Shown: positions 1 through 13,375, numbered from the stretch's first letter. The stretch is DNA of 64,000 bases from Plecoglossus altivelis (GCA_036571765.1 BROE01000001.1:10804288-10868287); one strand, 5' to 3'. Notes: generated from the letters alone by a model not told the origin. Numbers and translations: made by a program.

Positions 1-46
1 CTGCAAAAGTGGGTAGAAACATCTGACTGTGTACTTTGTCTCCTAG

Positions 47-210
47 GCGATGCTATGAACTACCACCAGGGTCGTCCCTTCTCCACAGTGGACTCGGACA
101 ACGACATCGCCCTTAGCAACTGTGCAATGGCCCACCACGGAGCCTGGTGGTACAAGAACTGCCACCTCGCCAACCTCAATGGCAGATTTGGTGACAACAC
201 TCACAGCAAC
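47..210 (+). CDS. tnn: Tenascin-W/N, penultimate coding exon (fibrinogen-like domain)
   Basis: This 164-bp exon lies between a tctcctag acceptor and an AAC|gtgaga donor. It starts in phase 1 and ends in phase 0, exactly the length and phase of the matching tnr exon at 18506-18669. It encodes the C-terminal half of a fibrinogen-related domain: the NYHQGRPFST block, a Ca-binding-type DSDND loop, and the Cys pair in SNCAM and YKNCH around GAWW. Tenascins are secreted extracellular-matrix oligomers that bind integrins and other matrix partners. The domain alone shows only that this is a tenascin. Assignment to tenascin-W (human TNN) rests on its neighbours kiaa0040 and tnr in the human order and orientation. 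The rest of the gene lies left of the window. Confidence 0.88.
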
Positions 211-938
211 GTGAGAAAACTCCCATGGCACCTCAAATATGTGCCTTTTGTCATAAATACTTTATGGAAATATTCTGTAGGACAGATTTTGACTGGAGTC
301 ATCATAACCGGAATGGGTTCTGTTTCATTGTGTATTCCCCAAATGTCTCATTTTAAAATTCATTGACTGGCTCCAGAAAATTTCAAGGCTAGATTTCTAC
401 ATGGTTTTCATGCTGAACCTGCAGGAGTGCTGTCTGCTGGGGTCGTGGTGCGTGGCATGACCAGCAGATGGCAGTAGTGCTGCGATGAGATGCACTTAGC
501 AGTAGCATGTCAACTTTTAGAGACATTCATTCATTTCAGGAGGAAAGAGCCAGCCTGCCCCAGATCCATCACTTCCCATTAAGATAAAACCATTTTCAAG
601 AGTTGTAATAAACCTCCAACACACTTATACAGCCTTGACTCACTTAAACTTGTTTCTGCAAGGAAATATATTTTTGAGAGGAAATACTGTCTGTGATTTA
701 ATTATAACCTGCGTCTACTTATGACATTCCTGAAATGATTTATATCGTTTTTTGGTTTTATTTTATCAACTTATATACAGAATCATCACATGCCAGTATA
801 CTGAACTATTCGAAAGTAAAAATGGCAGAAATTCTGTAGATGGAAGATCCAAAGTCCAGTACCACTGTATTCCTATGAAATTACCTATAAAATCTTTCAT
901 TCGTCTCTCTCCATCCTCCCCCAAACCCTTTCTTTCAG
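211..938 (+). other. tnn: tnn last intron
   Basis: This 728-bp intron starts gtgaga and ends with the pyrimidine-rich acceptor tttctttcag. No other feature is visible in it. Confidence 0.85.
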
Positions 939-1025
939 GGAGTCAACTGGGAGCCGTGGAAGGGCCACCTCCAGTCTCTGGACTTCACCGAGATGAAGAT
1001 TAGACCTGCAGTAGTCTCCAGGTAG
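939..1025 (+). CDS. tnn: Tenascin-W/N, terminal coding exon with stop
   Basis: The exon follows a tttctttcag acceptor, starts in phase 0 and encodes 28 residues followed by TAG at 1023-1025. The GVNWEPWKGH and EMKIRP segments are the conserved end of the tenascin fibrinogen-like domain (compare GINWYHWKGH and EMKMRP in the tnr last exon). The C-terminal tail is short (AVVSR), without the basic extension seen in tnr. The upstream exon ends in phase 0, so the join is in frame. Confidence 0.9.
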   Translation, partial: GVNWEPWKGHLQSLDFTEMKIRPAVVSR

Positions 1026-1910
1026 AGGAGGTCACTCCCACCCAGAAAGAAAAGCAGGGCGACCCAGGGTGAAGAAACCAACGACATCGACCCAGTACCA
1101 CCACAAGACCTACTGATGGACAGACCCCTACTGGTCAATAGAAGTCAAAGTTAACGATCATTCTAGTTTAAATTAGACGTTTGTTTTACCTAATGCTTGA
1201 AGTGTGTGAGAATTGTAGTGAATGAAATGACAAACCTCATTGGGTACTAAGTCATTTCTTTCCTGGGTTTTAATTAACTTTCAAGCATTCAAATAGCATT
1301 CAATTTTCCTTTTTATTGTATTCGCAATTGAATCCAGATCCTTGTGTAGACCTCATCCTTCAAACCTGGTAGAAGCAGAATCCTGTTAGAAACCTTTGAT
1401 TCAGCAGAACAGACCCTGTTGCATAAAACCCCAAACTTTGAATAGGATACGTTGTATGATAATGGTTTTTTTTTTACATATATGGAACTAGTGAAGGGCT
1501 ACTTTCACGGTATAGTCTCACAGGCAAAAGCATTTCCACATCTGAAGGGAATGAATGTGTTATTTGGGAGTTGTCTGTAAGCTTGCCTTACAGGTGTGGA
1601 TAATTAATTTGTAAATCACTTCTGTCCTGTATAATTATGTTTGTAGGCTAGTTCCACAGCGTATGGTTACCATTCCATTCCAAACAGCACCAGGTGGTGA
1701 TGGGCTTGGACAAAACTTACCAGCCCTTCCACAGCACACTTTCATTTCGATATCCATTTTCAGATTACATACTTAGGAAATGTTCAAAAAAGTGTATCTA
1801 TACATGTATATGTCCTCTGCTTGTATTGTATTTTCAAACGAATATTTTAGTTGTTGTATTATAGTCATGCCAACAGATTCTGTTCAAAATAAAGTCGACG
1901 GACATGACTC
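1026..1910 (+). other. tnn: tnn 3' UTR (inferred)
   Basis: Non-coding sequence from the stop codon to just past the AATAAA signal at 1888-1893. It is AT-rich, has no other AATAAA and contains no convincing ORF. The exact cleavage site is inferred. Confidence 0.65.
1888..1893 (+). terminator. tnn: tnn polyadenylation signal AATAAA
   Basis: A canonical AATAAA hexamer about 860 bases after the stop. It is followed within 40 bases by a GT-rich stretch (ggttgtttttggttc), the expected downstream element. Confidence 0.7.
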
Positions 1911-4326
1911 TGGTTGTTTTTGGTTCTCGCTGTCTGGAGATGTGCGATCGTGGAACACAGTGGTCAAACCAGCAGGTTAGCAGTTCAGTTCCTGCTATTC
2001 TTACTGACCCATGTGACAGAGAGAGGGAGTGCTACTTTTGGGGTTAGTTTACCAACTAATCCCTTTTTCTCATGGGAGAGTCTGTTTCCGCCCATCTCAG
2101 CAACTCTCAGCTGACAAGAGGGAGCTGAGGTCCTTATTTCCCTGCCGAAGCGATCGAACGGCAAGGCCTTCTCTCCACCATGTGAAGCAACACCCTCTGA
2201 GGACTTGTTCCAACAGTTAGAACGGATGATGATGATGCGAGGGGGAGGGTGGGGGGGGTAGGGTGTGAAATTATTCATACGAGGCCACGTTTCCTTCCTG
2301 AATGTTTTTTTTTCTGTTTTGCAGCGCAACACTCCGAATCCCGCGCGTCCAACAGATGTCCGCTGATAAGTTATTTGCATGCCTGAGATGGTGTGAATAA
2401 GAACAAAGATATTCATAGCTTGGCAAAAGCGAAGCAGGGAGTCTTACAGGATTGCACCCCTTGAGTAGAATACTCTAGCTGGGTTTTTTAAAGAATATCG
2501 CACAGACACAATTGATACACCAGGCAATTTCAACCAAACCGATTGCAAATTACAGAACAAAAATTGGTTCCTCCACGAGTTTTAAAGGACAAGTGACTTC
2601 TCGATGGCAAGTTGAGGAAAACATGAAATGGTCAGAATTGTAATCACAATCCTAGAAAAAAATTACTGTACTGAACAAGGTTGGAATTCTTATCAAATAC
2701 CAGCATATACAGAACAACTTGAAAAGTAATTTTCTCATTGTACACTCTCTGAGCTGATTGCTGCTAATATCTCAGTTATGTTTGGAAACATGAAACCATC
2801 TCTATGAATCTTCACAACGCAAAACTTTAAATTCAAGACTCTTTAACTACTACAAAACTTACGGTGATGGCAAAAGTACTCACATCCTCCACTCTAGTAG
2901 AAGTATGGAAACTCACGTCTTAAAAGACTCTAGTAACAGCTCTCTAATACCAGAAAAATCTACTTAAGAACTGCAGGAAACGATATATCTTTCCATCTCT
3001 GATTGCCAGAAATCAAGGCCTGTAGAAACAGCATGGTAAGGAACCGCTACGCATCGTGGTTTTGTCACTGTTTGGCAGTGCAACATAATACACATGCGAT
3101 ACTCGAATGGGGTTACTTGGTAAGTAATATTGCTCTCAACCTGAACCCGTCTCATTATGTGTTATCACACACTTGAAAACGCGTCGGCTTTCATGCAACT
3201 TGTGCGCTGTGTACGCTGTGGTGAACCGTTCAGAGACGAGGTTGGGTCAAGAGGACAAGTATCAAAGATCATTCTGGGGTTGTGAAAACTGCTTAGTCTG
3301 CGTATGTCAAGAAGGAAACATCCACCAGACTCTGGTTTCAACCTTTGCAGATGCAACCCTGGCTAACCTTTGTCATTACAACATTCTGGGCTCAGAAAAC
3401 AACACGGTTTAGAGTAGCTGAGAAGTGTAGGTAGTTTAATACCTGCTTGTCTGCCGGCAATGAAGAGAATTGGAAGTAGTGTTTGCTACTTAGCTTTAAT
3501 TCATTGACTTGCCTTGGGTGCAGATGAACCAAACAGCAGCACTAACACAGCAAAGGTCTGGCCCCTCTTTACACCCTACATTGTGGCTCTTTCATGAGAC
3601 AAACTTGGCAACAGCAGCATCGTGGATTAAAAAGGCTGTCAGACAGATGGCAAGCAGTTGGATTTAAATATTGGCAAAAACAAAAAAAAGAAGTTGATGA
3701 TGTATGACGCTTTGTTTTTTTTTCCATGAGTAGGCCTGGTTACGTACTAACAAGGAACGCTTGCTTAAGGTGGAGTGTTTTCATTGGGTGTCGACACTGT
3801 AGTTTACCCCTGTGCGTGCGTGCCAGTGTGTGTGTGTGTGTGTGTGCCAGTGTGTGTGTGGATGTACACAGAGCAGGCCAGGAGCAGGGTTGAGTGGGAG
3901 TGAGAATCGAGGGAGCTGAGTCGAATTGTAATAGAGTACAGCAGAGCATAGTGGACTTGAGTAGAGTTCTAACTAAACTGGATCTCAGGGATGATCACAT
4001 TGCAGTTACTGCCTCTTTAACAAGCACTATATTAAACACAAGGGTGTGTTTGTGAGTCTGTGAGTGTGATTTCTTAATGCCACTACATAATAACTGGGTA
4101 TGCATACTGCCTTGTACAAGCATATTGCCGTCATACCTTACTAGGTCACTTACACAAGGGTTTGGTAATGGACCTTGACTTAGATGCTAAATAGTCTACA
4201 CCCTTGTGACACAGACCTCCCTGTAGGCAAATTAATCCATTTCTGAAACATCGTTGTCCATTCTTTGTTCAGCAAATTATATCATTCATTGTACAAAACC
4301 AAAACTCAACAGAGCTAGAAAAATAC
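1911..4326. other. Intergenic region between convergent tnn and kiaa0040
   Basis: About 2.4 kb with no supported gene. The short ORFs here on both strands have no recognisable domains. A (TG)n stretch lies near 3826-3860. The two flanking genes point toward each other across it. Confidence 0.6.
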
Positions 4327-4332
4327 TTTATT
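4327..4332 (-). terminator. kiaa0040: kiaa0040 polyadenylation signal (candidate)
   Basis: The + strand reads TTTATT, which is AATAAA on the - strand, about 630 bases beyond the kiaa0040 stop. It is a candidate only; the interval 4333-4960 would be the 3' UTR. Confidence 0.45.
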
Positions 4333-4960
4333 TGTCCCTGTATTCTCCATTGAATGTGACAAGATAAATAATGCATGCAGTCCTATTGACTGGTAAAAAA
4401 TGATCACCTCAGCATTTTGTGGTGTGGCAACAAAGGGGGCTTAAACATACATTCTCATGCATAATTGGGTTTGATCAAAGCTGGGCCAAGACAGAATGTG
4501 AAAGTATCTACTATGACAGCTTGTCTGTTCAAACCAACAGCAAATCCCTTCCTCTTCACTGTTTGGATCTGAGAAGGAAAAACTTTAGCAGAGGGAAAAG
4601 CAATTTTCCCACCCTTTAAATTCTTTCGCCAAATGTCACTGAGACTACCAGAATGGTGAAAAATGTGATGCTCGGATGTCGTTTGTACAGAAAAAGCTGG
4701 GAATGTGATTGGCCACTTGGTGAAAATAAATAGCTGTTGTTTACGTACGTTGATGCCTTTCACCATGACAACCCTGGATCTCCAAAAGTTGGAAGTTCTC
4801 TCTTCTTCCCTCTTGGAACCTCATGACAGGAACCTCACGACAAGAACCTCAGCCTTTCACTTGAGCATATTAAACAGCAGTACCCAGCATGTACCGAACA
4901 GTAAAAACAAACCTGCATCCAACTGGAAACAGCCCTGCGCTCCCAGTGCTGCAGTCTCCC

Positions 4961-5275
4961 CTACACCATGGTCAAGGCCACTCTGTCTGGAGTCATGGGG
5001 CCCATTTTCACAGAGATCCACAGGTCCTCATTGGTTGAGTTCTTCTTCTTCTTGTCCGATTTGGCGCCGCTGCCGTCTCTGCAGCAACAGCAGGTGGCGT
5101 GGCGACAGCAGCAACAGTGACAGCACACCACCAGAGAGGTGAGAAGGACCACCAGGGGCAAAGCCAGCAGGACCACGAGGCACACGGTGTTGTAGACGCC
5201 CTGGTCATGCTTGTTCGTAGCAAAGTGCCACACGTTGTTGAAGAAGTCCAGGATGGTGTCCTCCCTTTTCTCCAT
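4961..5275 (-). CDS. kiaa0040: KIAA0040-like single-pass membrane protein
   Basis: A 104-residue intact ORF in one exon. Its ATG lies in a strong Kozak context (CAGCCATGG). I recognise the layout of vertebrate KIAA0040: a short N-terminus with DFFNNVW, a KHDQGVYNT motif, one hydrophobic helix at about residues 29-50, a Cys-rich juxtamembrane cluster (CCHCCCC, then CCCC), a Lys run, and a conserved DLWIS motif near the C-terminus. The function of the family is not established. The clustered cysteines beside the membrane are plausible palmitoylation sites (inference). The gene lies between tnn and tnr on the tnr strand, as in human. A cag acceptor-like trinucleotide sits 2 bases before the ATG, so 5' non-coding exons upstream are likely but not identified. 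Confidence 0.85.
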   Translation of the reverse strand: MEKREDTILDFFNNVWHFATNKHDQGVYNTVCLVVLLALPLVVLLTSLVVCCHCCCCRHATCCCCRDGSGAKSDKKKKNSTNEDLWISVKMGPMTPDRVALTMV

Positions 5276-7834
5276 GGCTGCAACAGAGTCTTCAGCCCCT
5301 CTTTGGAGTCATCAGTAGAACAAACCAATCGCAGAATAGGAGAAGGAAAATAGAGCCTATCGCTGTTAGCGAACGTCTACTGAACTGGTCCGCAAGGGTT
5401 ACTGTCAAATGCCATTTCAATCGGCTGCATTGAGGTTAAGTTCAGGTCAGACCACTTCCTGTTTCGAATCAACCCGGACCTGATGAGAGTCTTTGTTTCC
5501 AGGAGAGGTTTTACTGATGTTGTTACATGGACTGGTCACAAGAGGATGGAGAAAACGCAGAAAGAGAGTGAGATCAGAAACAGTGCAGATGGCAGAATCG
5601 CTTTCTTCTTTTAATGTTCTGTCTGGGGGCCTGCGTACCAAAGCATTGTTTACAAAAGTCCAAAAAAGTGAAGATCAATTGTTTATGAGATAGGCCTCTT
5701 TGAAATGCCAGGCTCTAATGATTGTGATCTCTTATGCCAGCTGGGGCGGACTGTACTGAACAGAGCGGGAATCTGCCACTAAAGTGTTGTTTATCTCTCT
5801 CTTCTGGGACACCATGTCTTCCCATCATCCTTTGGAGTCTAGTATCCTTCTCTTTGTTTCAATCCGTTATTCTTTGGCTCATTGCGAAGTGATAGAATGA
5901 GGACATTTCTGGGGAGTAACACAGAGAGAAGGTAAGTGAAATGAACTCTGGTGTCTCTGGACTCCTCCCTCCCTCCCTCCATCCCCCCCCCTTCCTCCAT
6001 CCCTCCCTCCCACCCCCAGCTCCCCTCCCCTTAATTCTTTTTCTTGATCTTCCCCTTTTCCAACTGGTTCTCTTCACATCTTTCTCTCTCTTTCTGGCTG
6101 TATCTCTCTCACTCACTGCCCATCTCCCCCCCCTCTCTTTCTCCTCCCACCCCCAAAGTCTCTCCCAAGTATCTAATTCAGCTTTTCTGTCATTAAAGTA
6201 GAAGGAGAGATGGAGAGAGTTATGTCTCTGCTGTCAGGTTGCCTAGTGATGGAGGCTGACTGGCAGAAAAGTAACCCAATGTACAGACTAATGGATCTCT
6301 ATGGGAATTGGGCATTAAAGACAGGACCCAATCTTCACTTGGTCTCAGATGATTCAAACATTAAATAGAGTTGCTTAAAGTACCATTCTTTTTGCTCATT
6401 TACATTTTGCAGTTAGTACTCATATCAGGATCTGGTAATATGGTGACGTATGTATTTGAAAAAATCTAGTGGTAAATGTCTGTCTCATATCCGCTCCATG
6501 AGTCTGAGCGAAGGTGCAGTATACTTGCACACTGGAGACAGATAGCTTCTTAAATGTGTTTGTCTCAGGGCTCATATTGTGAAATTGGTTTGAGCAGTAT
6601 TGCACACTTCCTTCCTGACAGGGTTCGGCGGAATTTTGAGATGACGGTAATTGTCATTTCAACCTTAGGTGCTGTTCATATCCTCAAAGCAAATTAAGCC
6701 TGTGATAAAGTTGTGCAGTCAAATTTCTCAAACAGGCAGGTGAGAAGAATAAGAGGAAGACAACGTGGCTCATTATTTGTCCATAAGCGACAACACAGTC
6801 CGCAAACACACATTACATCTAGCTTAGGACATGGAATGAAATCTTTTCCTCCCCAAGGCTAGTTTAAAGTCCATTTAGGAGATATTTTTCTTTGGTATAT
6901 CGGTCAACAGGATGGGACGCTCGCTAGCACACAAAGCCAGGATGGACCTGGAGAATGTTATGACTGCCCCTGTTAGCGAGCTCTCTACAGCTATTTAAAG
7001 AACGTCAGCCTCAACACCAACAAGCTGAAAGCCTAAAGTGACAGAAGGCAACATGACTTGCCCTGGGCTCCCACACTTCCGGCCTATCAATTATTAGTCT
7101 TCACTGTGAATACTCACATAAAAATCCCAGCTCTTGCCGGTTATCAAAAGTAAACTAATACGGCATGACGTGAAGTGGTTTAAACTGCGTGTTCTCCTCT
7201 ACCAGCAGCCATCTAAGGCCGTCACTGAGGAGTTCCATCACAGGCAACAGTTGGGGAGCCTCCAGTGGAAGAAGACCAGCGTCTGAGTTGATTACCGCTC
7301 AGTCTTGAATACAACCTTTGATTCGTGATGAGTGAACTGGGATAAGCAGGGGAAGGGAGCAGCTAAAGCGAATCGGTTACGGGGCCAAATCAGCAGACGT
7401 GCTCCCAAATTCAATCGGGATGATTTCACAGGCGTTCACTGAGCTACTGCAACTCACGTGCAACCATGTCTTCGTTCTAGGGCCCAAGGTACTAAGGTCA
7501 GTACATGATCGTTCACGAGATACATTTCTGGATGAATGAACTTCAAGTGCAATGTTCACCTATGCCACGTTCAATTTGCTGTATTGTAGGCAAGGGGAAA
7601 TTCCAAGACAGGAAACTTATTTGCATGACAAAACTTTGACGCATGACACAAAACGAGGTGCTAAATTAAATTGAACATACAGATTCAAACATCCCCCTTC
7701 AAAAGACTTCATGAAGTTGTTCCTTACCGGGACACAAGTTCTAGTTAGGGTGTATGGGCCGTCAGGTTCCTCTTCTGTTAACTTAGACAGTGAGCTGGGA
7801 TCTGCTACTCCACTCTAGCCCTGTGTTGTTGTAC

Positions 7835-7837
<3 letters not shown>

Positions 7838-7902
<65 letters not shown>
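7838..7902. repeat. (CT)n microsatellite
   Basis: An uninterrupted CT dinucleotide run of about 32 units. Confidence 0.95.
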
Positions 7903-7906
<4 letters not shown>

Positions 7907-10900
7907 CTCTCTGACTCCCTCTGACTCTATGTGCCTCATGCTTGCTTGCACTTCTCCTCCTCCCCCTCCTCCTCCTCCTTCTCCTCCTTGTGTCACTCTC
8001 TCAGGGCAGCGTCACTGGGTCCTGCCCACCCTGAGAAAGAAAGGGTCCTCTGTCTGAGCCTGCGCTCCCTCGCATGACGCGCTCTCTGTCGCATTCTTGT
8101 GGTTTCTTAACACACACAAGTTCCTGGTGATGTCAGAAAGAGATAGACACACACACGAGAGAGAGACAGAGACAGAGAGAGAGACAGAGAGAGAGAGGGG
8201 GCAAGCGAGTGGGAGAGAGCAAAAGAGAGATAGAGAAAGATAGAGAGATAAAGAAAGAGGGATCATAGGGATCAAGTCTCTATTCTCATATCAATACTCT
8301 AACCCCAACTCTTCAAATGTGTTGGCACACTGACGAGTTAGCTAAATGTGCTGTTTTTTTCAGTTGACCTCAGGTTCTTTTTCATCAACTCCTAAAAGGC
8401 TGTCAGTGTTTAAAGTTAAGGGTAGTCAAGCTGGGATGGGTTCAGATCTTAAAATAACTCCTCGGTAAGCACAGATTCACCTGACTGACTTTAACTGCAA
8501 AGAGGAAATGAAAGTTGTGCATTAGCCATGTGAGCATGTGTACAGTACAAGACAGTGTGTATTTGAGTACCAAGCATTGATAGTGTGTGTTCAGCGTATG
8601 TTCTGGGTGTCTAGGTCTAAGTTATGTGGAGTGGAGAAATGTGTTGGTGTGTGACTGCCCTGTGGAAACCTGAGGGAGGTAACCTGATCACGGCCTCAGG
8701 AGAACGGACCTTTACAGCTTGTTTCCGTGGAGACCCCTGAGCCCGGGATAACAGTGGGAGTGGGGGCGTGCCTGCGTTCTTATAGTCTATGACTGCTTTA
8801 TTTCACTTGTTTAAATTTAGTTCAGACACACCTCGTTTCTTTTCCGGATGAGTAAATGTGTGAGTGACACACTAGACTGAGTTCAAGGGTGTGTCTTTGG
8901 TTGAGTAACTTTTCAGTTTCAGATGTTTAGCAGGAATAGTTACGCCAAAGCTCTGAAAGGTCTGATTGATGATCTTGCTGTATGTCTCACGTACTCCCTC
9001 TTTGGAAGCTGCATGCTCTGCCTGCTTAACCACGGTGGAAAATAAAGATTGTTCAGTGAAGCCAGACCCATCAAATACAGAAGTGAAACGCCATGTGGAT
9101 GACAACAGAAGTCGATTCCCAACTGTGGCACATTACATAGCACGTTGACAGATTCAAAACAAAACAAGTCCTCTCGCTAGAAATGTGAAAATGTGAGCCG
9201 TGCATCCGATTCCCACTTCTGATGAGAACCTGAGATCTTTCAGGATGGGTTCCACTCAGAAGGCTCTATAATAAGGTTATTCTCTGGTGGAGAACGCCTA
9301 AAGTGAAGGTTTCGACAGTGTCTTGTTTCCTCCAGAGCTTCCCGTAGGGTCATCTTCAGACAGGAACAGTGTTGGAAACCTTTGAAAACGTTGAGTGTGG
9401 AGTAGTAGGGAGATGCTGCACAATATCTCTCTGACTGCCTCAGACGTGCGACTGCTAACACCACCCAGTTTATGGGCTTGCAGCGCTAATGAAAACTTAA
9501 ATCACCAGGGGATGTTTGGAATTCCTGATGTGGCGGGGGGGGGGGGTGTGGGGGGAGGGGGGGGGCTAAAAATGGCTCTTTAGCCAGTCCCCAAAGCCAG
9601 AGGAAGACTGTGACTCAGCCCTTTGAAATGTTTCGGCCCTCTGTTATGAAAAGAAGGAAAGCGATCCAGAGGAGGCACATGTACACAGTGTATTAGGTAG
9701 GGATTAGTCTATATATGGAAATGCCTCTCTCTCCTGTCTGTCTTTCTTTTTCCACTAGAGCGACTTCTCTCAGAAAGTAGCTGGAGATGTAAGGGAGGAA
9801 GATACATGGCAGGAAAGAACTTTCCAACTCACATGAACTTCTGAGATGTCACTGATGAAAATATCGATTGTTTTTTTTTATGCTTCTCTGTTCGTGTAAG
9901 TTCAAATGAACTCAGAACTTTCTAGAAGGTGTAGGACGTCATTTTCACACTTACGTTAATTGCATCTCACTTTGACTTTGTGGCTTCGTAACGGGAAGAA
10001 TGTGAAATGTGATATGGGGGAAATTGTAATGTCCTTAATAATGATATTTTCTGACAGGGGTTGACGTGTGGCGCTATAGCAGTTGAGAGAAAAGCAGAAG
10101 CGTGGATCGTGAACTTTTGAGGTCGTGAGATAATACACATGTGGGAGTTAGCTTCCTGTTTAACTATCTCCATTGTTGCATTTGAAAGGAAATCACCAGA
10201 ATGGCAGCAGTCTGGGTTCATACTGAAAATGCAGAATAAGATACTGTTTTTTGAAAACTCTACTTGCATTTCTCCTGACCTCTACCATTTAGATCTGAAT
10301 AGTTGAGACAAGAAGGCGGGTCATCGTTTTCTTGTTCCTTTCATTTCCGATAAGCAGTTCTGCCCTTTATTTGTACTAGTATGAATCCTAATTTACATTC
10401 ACAAAGTCTAAAATGACCATTTGTCTGGGTAACAGTGATACGAATGTAATAGGTATTGATATTTTTTAGGATAAAGAGAGGGAGAAGGCTGAACATTTTT
10501 TGAAACTCAAAACAATTTCACCATTGCAGATTGTTTATAGTGCTCCCATTAGAATACAAATTGATAATGTTCTGAGAGTTGATGGACACTCGCCTACAAA
10601 CATTCGAATCTCCTTCACGCTCAATGTCAACCATACCCGGAGAGCTGGTTGTTTTATATGTGCGGGCAGCTGTGCGATCTTATGTACAGGTTATCATTAC
10701 CCCCCTCTCCTGAAGGAACACACTGGCACATTGCAGTTTCCCACAAGGCAGTGGAGCTGACCTCATGTTCACTACTGGCCTTGAATACTCTATTCTGGAT
10801 CCTGAGATCGTTCTGTCAGACAAAAATGACTCACATTAATCACATTTAGAAACGGGCTTGGATCAGGGGAGGGCCTTCGGTTTCTGCCCTTATTACATCT

Positions 10901-11169
10901 GAGGTAAATGACAAGGTAGATCAGATACTTAACCGAGACATGTTTTAAGTGACTTATACCTTTTCTGGTTAGTCACACTAGGCTAGATGTTTCTTAATGC
11001 GGCTCTTATTGCAGTAACCTGCATGTCAAGAGCTAAAAAATCATGCTGCTTTCAGGCTGGCTGCTACAATTCTGGCATGGTCAGAGAAGAGAAAACAGAA
11101 CCCTGAGGCAGTGATGAAGTGGAACGGAGATCTCACACTGAACAGCAGCTTGGACCCTGACCAGAGGGG

Positions 11170-11204
11170 TGGAGAGAGAGAGAGAGACACATACAGAGAC
11201 ATAC

Positions 11205-11261
<57 letters not shown>

Positions 11262-11480
11262 GAGAGAGAGAGAGAGAGAGCCAGAAACAGAAAGAAAGAG
11301 AGAAAGAGACAGACACAGAGAGAGGGAGAGAGAGAAAAAGGCAGAGAGAGAGAGAAAGAGAGAGAGAGGGAGAGAGAAAGAAAGAGAGACAGACAGAAAG
11401 AGAGTGAGACAGAGAGGTAGCCGGAGAGAGAGGGCGATAGAGAAAGAGAGCGAGAGGGAGACAGAGAGAGCGAGAAAGAG
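11170..11480. repeat. GA-rich block with (GACA)n core
   Basis: A purine-rich low-complexity block whose core at about 11206-11261 is a pure GACA tetranucleotide array. The long ORFs of Ser/Leu (one strand) or Arg/Glu (other strand) here are artefacts of the repeat. Confidence 0.95.
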
Positions 11481-12539
11481 ACAGAGAGAAACAAATGGAC
11501 CAATAAAAGTAAAAAGAGATACTGTAAAACAGTAAAAAAAAGAATTGGAAGCAAAGAGGGAGAGAATTAGAAGCAAAGCGAGCAGGAGCAGAGATAGAGA
11601 GCTGGTGGAGAAGGAAGAGGGCAGGAGTGCTAGATAGTGCCCACCATAGCAAATCACTGTTAAAGGTCTCCGGGACAAAACATTACTACTTTTGGAGGCA
11701 AAGGGAAGCATTATTGTAACAAGGGCTCATGCAGGCTCCATAGCCTTAAGAGGCACTTTGGTGTTTGTGTATGCTGTGGCATCTCAATAAATGGATGAAA
11801 GGGAGTCTTGGAATGGACACTTAAGCATGTGTGTGTGCGCGTGTGTGTGTGTGCATGTGTGCGCATGTGCGTGTGTGTGTGCGTGCGCATGTGTGTGTGT
11901 GTGCGAGTGGGTGTGTGCGTGCGTGTGTGAGTGGGTGTCAGATGCCTAAGAGCGTTAATTTCAACATGGCTAGAGAGGTCTGAAAATTTGACGGAGTGCA
12001 GAGTGCTTTTATACCTTCTGGCCGGGACGCATTCTTATCCTGTTATATCTGCTTTGTGTCCGTCCCCAACTCCCCGGGACAAATCACTCAAACCGGACCA
12101 GAATATTCACTCAACAGACATTTAGCTCAGCAAGCCATTCACCTTATGAATGCGTCCAGAGCCGTGATCATTGGCCTTCTTTAGACGGTATCGGCAGCGT
12201 GCGGGCAGTCCAGTTCAGTGGCTGCCTCCTGTATACTGCCTTAGTCATATCACGCTCCTTATTGAACACGGCTTGTTTCTTTGGAGAAGACAGCAGCTGA
12301 CTTCAGCTGAGACACTGTATGACGAGGGCAACTAGCCTCTCACACTAGTGCTCTGGTGTCACGCTACTGTGACCTCAGGCATGCTCTGCTTAGCCAGTCC
12401 TCTTTAATCACTTTGACCCGTAGAGCTCAGTGCAGGTATTCACTTCCTGAATGATCTTAATTAGGTCAACGCAGAACAACTCTGTGAAACTTTGTGTCTC
12501 GTTTCAGGGAGTAATTGCACTGATTGGCGCTTCTCTTTT

Positions 12540-12735
12540 TTCTCTCTCTCCGCCTCTCTGTCTCTTTCTCTCTCTCCAAATCTCTCTCTTTATGTATATC
12601 TCTCTTCCTATCTCTTTTTCAATCTCTCTATTTATCTGTCTTTCTATCTATCTCCATTTCTTGATCAATCTCTCTTTCTTTATTGCTCTCTTTATCTTTC
12701 TCTTAATCTCTCTCTCTCTCTCTCTCTCTTGCTCA
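12540..12735. repeat. CT-rich low-complexity block
   Basis: A degenerate TCTCTNT tract with interspersed A residues, ending in (CT)n. Confidence 0.9.
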
Positions 12736-13375
12736 CTCCAAAAGTTCCTGCTGTCATTCCAGATCATTCAAACTGAGCCAAATCTGGCTCCAAATTCAGC
12801 CCTACACATTAGAGATCTCCAAGCTTTGGGGCTTTGAATGGAAACATTAACTTTCAATTATCATTTGTTTCTTGCACTAGAATATAGTCATTCGCATCAA
12901 ATATTTCACAAGCTGCTAGTGACAGCAGTGTTACAGTATTATATTATATATCATAGTGTTACAGTAGTATTATTATGATAGCAGACTGATAATAGCATGC
13001 TTGTAATTATACCATCGTAAAATGGACAGCGATACCTAAAAGCTTAAGCACCAATGGCGACAAAATAGATCTATTAACAAAATAATCTTACCTCCAAACA
13101 GCATTTGTCTCTTCTTGAGTTTGGTGGTGAAACATCCAAGCTCTCTGTGACATCGCAACTCCTTCTAATTATGGCCCAGGCTGAAGTATCAATGCATCAA
13201 TGCAAAGTGCATCAATCCGGTTCCCAGTTTTCCAATTAAGCCACTGTGTTTAGCGCTCCCATTCAACATCCAACCAGGGAACAGCAGCTCCTCCTATTCA
13301 CAGGCCTGTCAGACCTGCTTAGCCTCCCGCACCCAGTCATATGTGAAACAGCCCATAGAGGCAGGCATAATAGAG

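Larger units (their letters stand above)
5278..13375. other. Upstream intergenic region of kiaa0040, repeat-rich
   Basis: About 8 kb with no recognisable coding exon. It probably contains kiaa0040 promoter or 5' non-coding exons, which I cannot place. It is rich in simple repeats: a CCCTCC tract (5966-6034), (CT)n (7838-7902), GA-rich DNA (8153-8260), poly-G (9535-9566), (GACA)n (11206-11261) in a GA-rich block, a TG/GCGTG tract (11830-11940) and a CT-rich block (12540-12735). Confidence 0.5.

Noticed and set aside
5008..5328. 106-codon overlapping - strand ORF in the kiaa0040 region
   Set aside because: Alternative frame of the same DNA; only the 4961-5275 frame shows the conserved membrane protein.
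11041..11711. Long Leu/Ser-rich - strand and Arg/Glu-rich + strand ORFs
   Set aside because: Products of the (GACA)n/(GA)n block.
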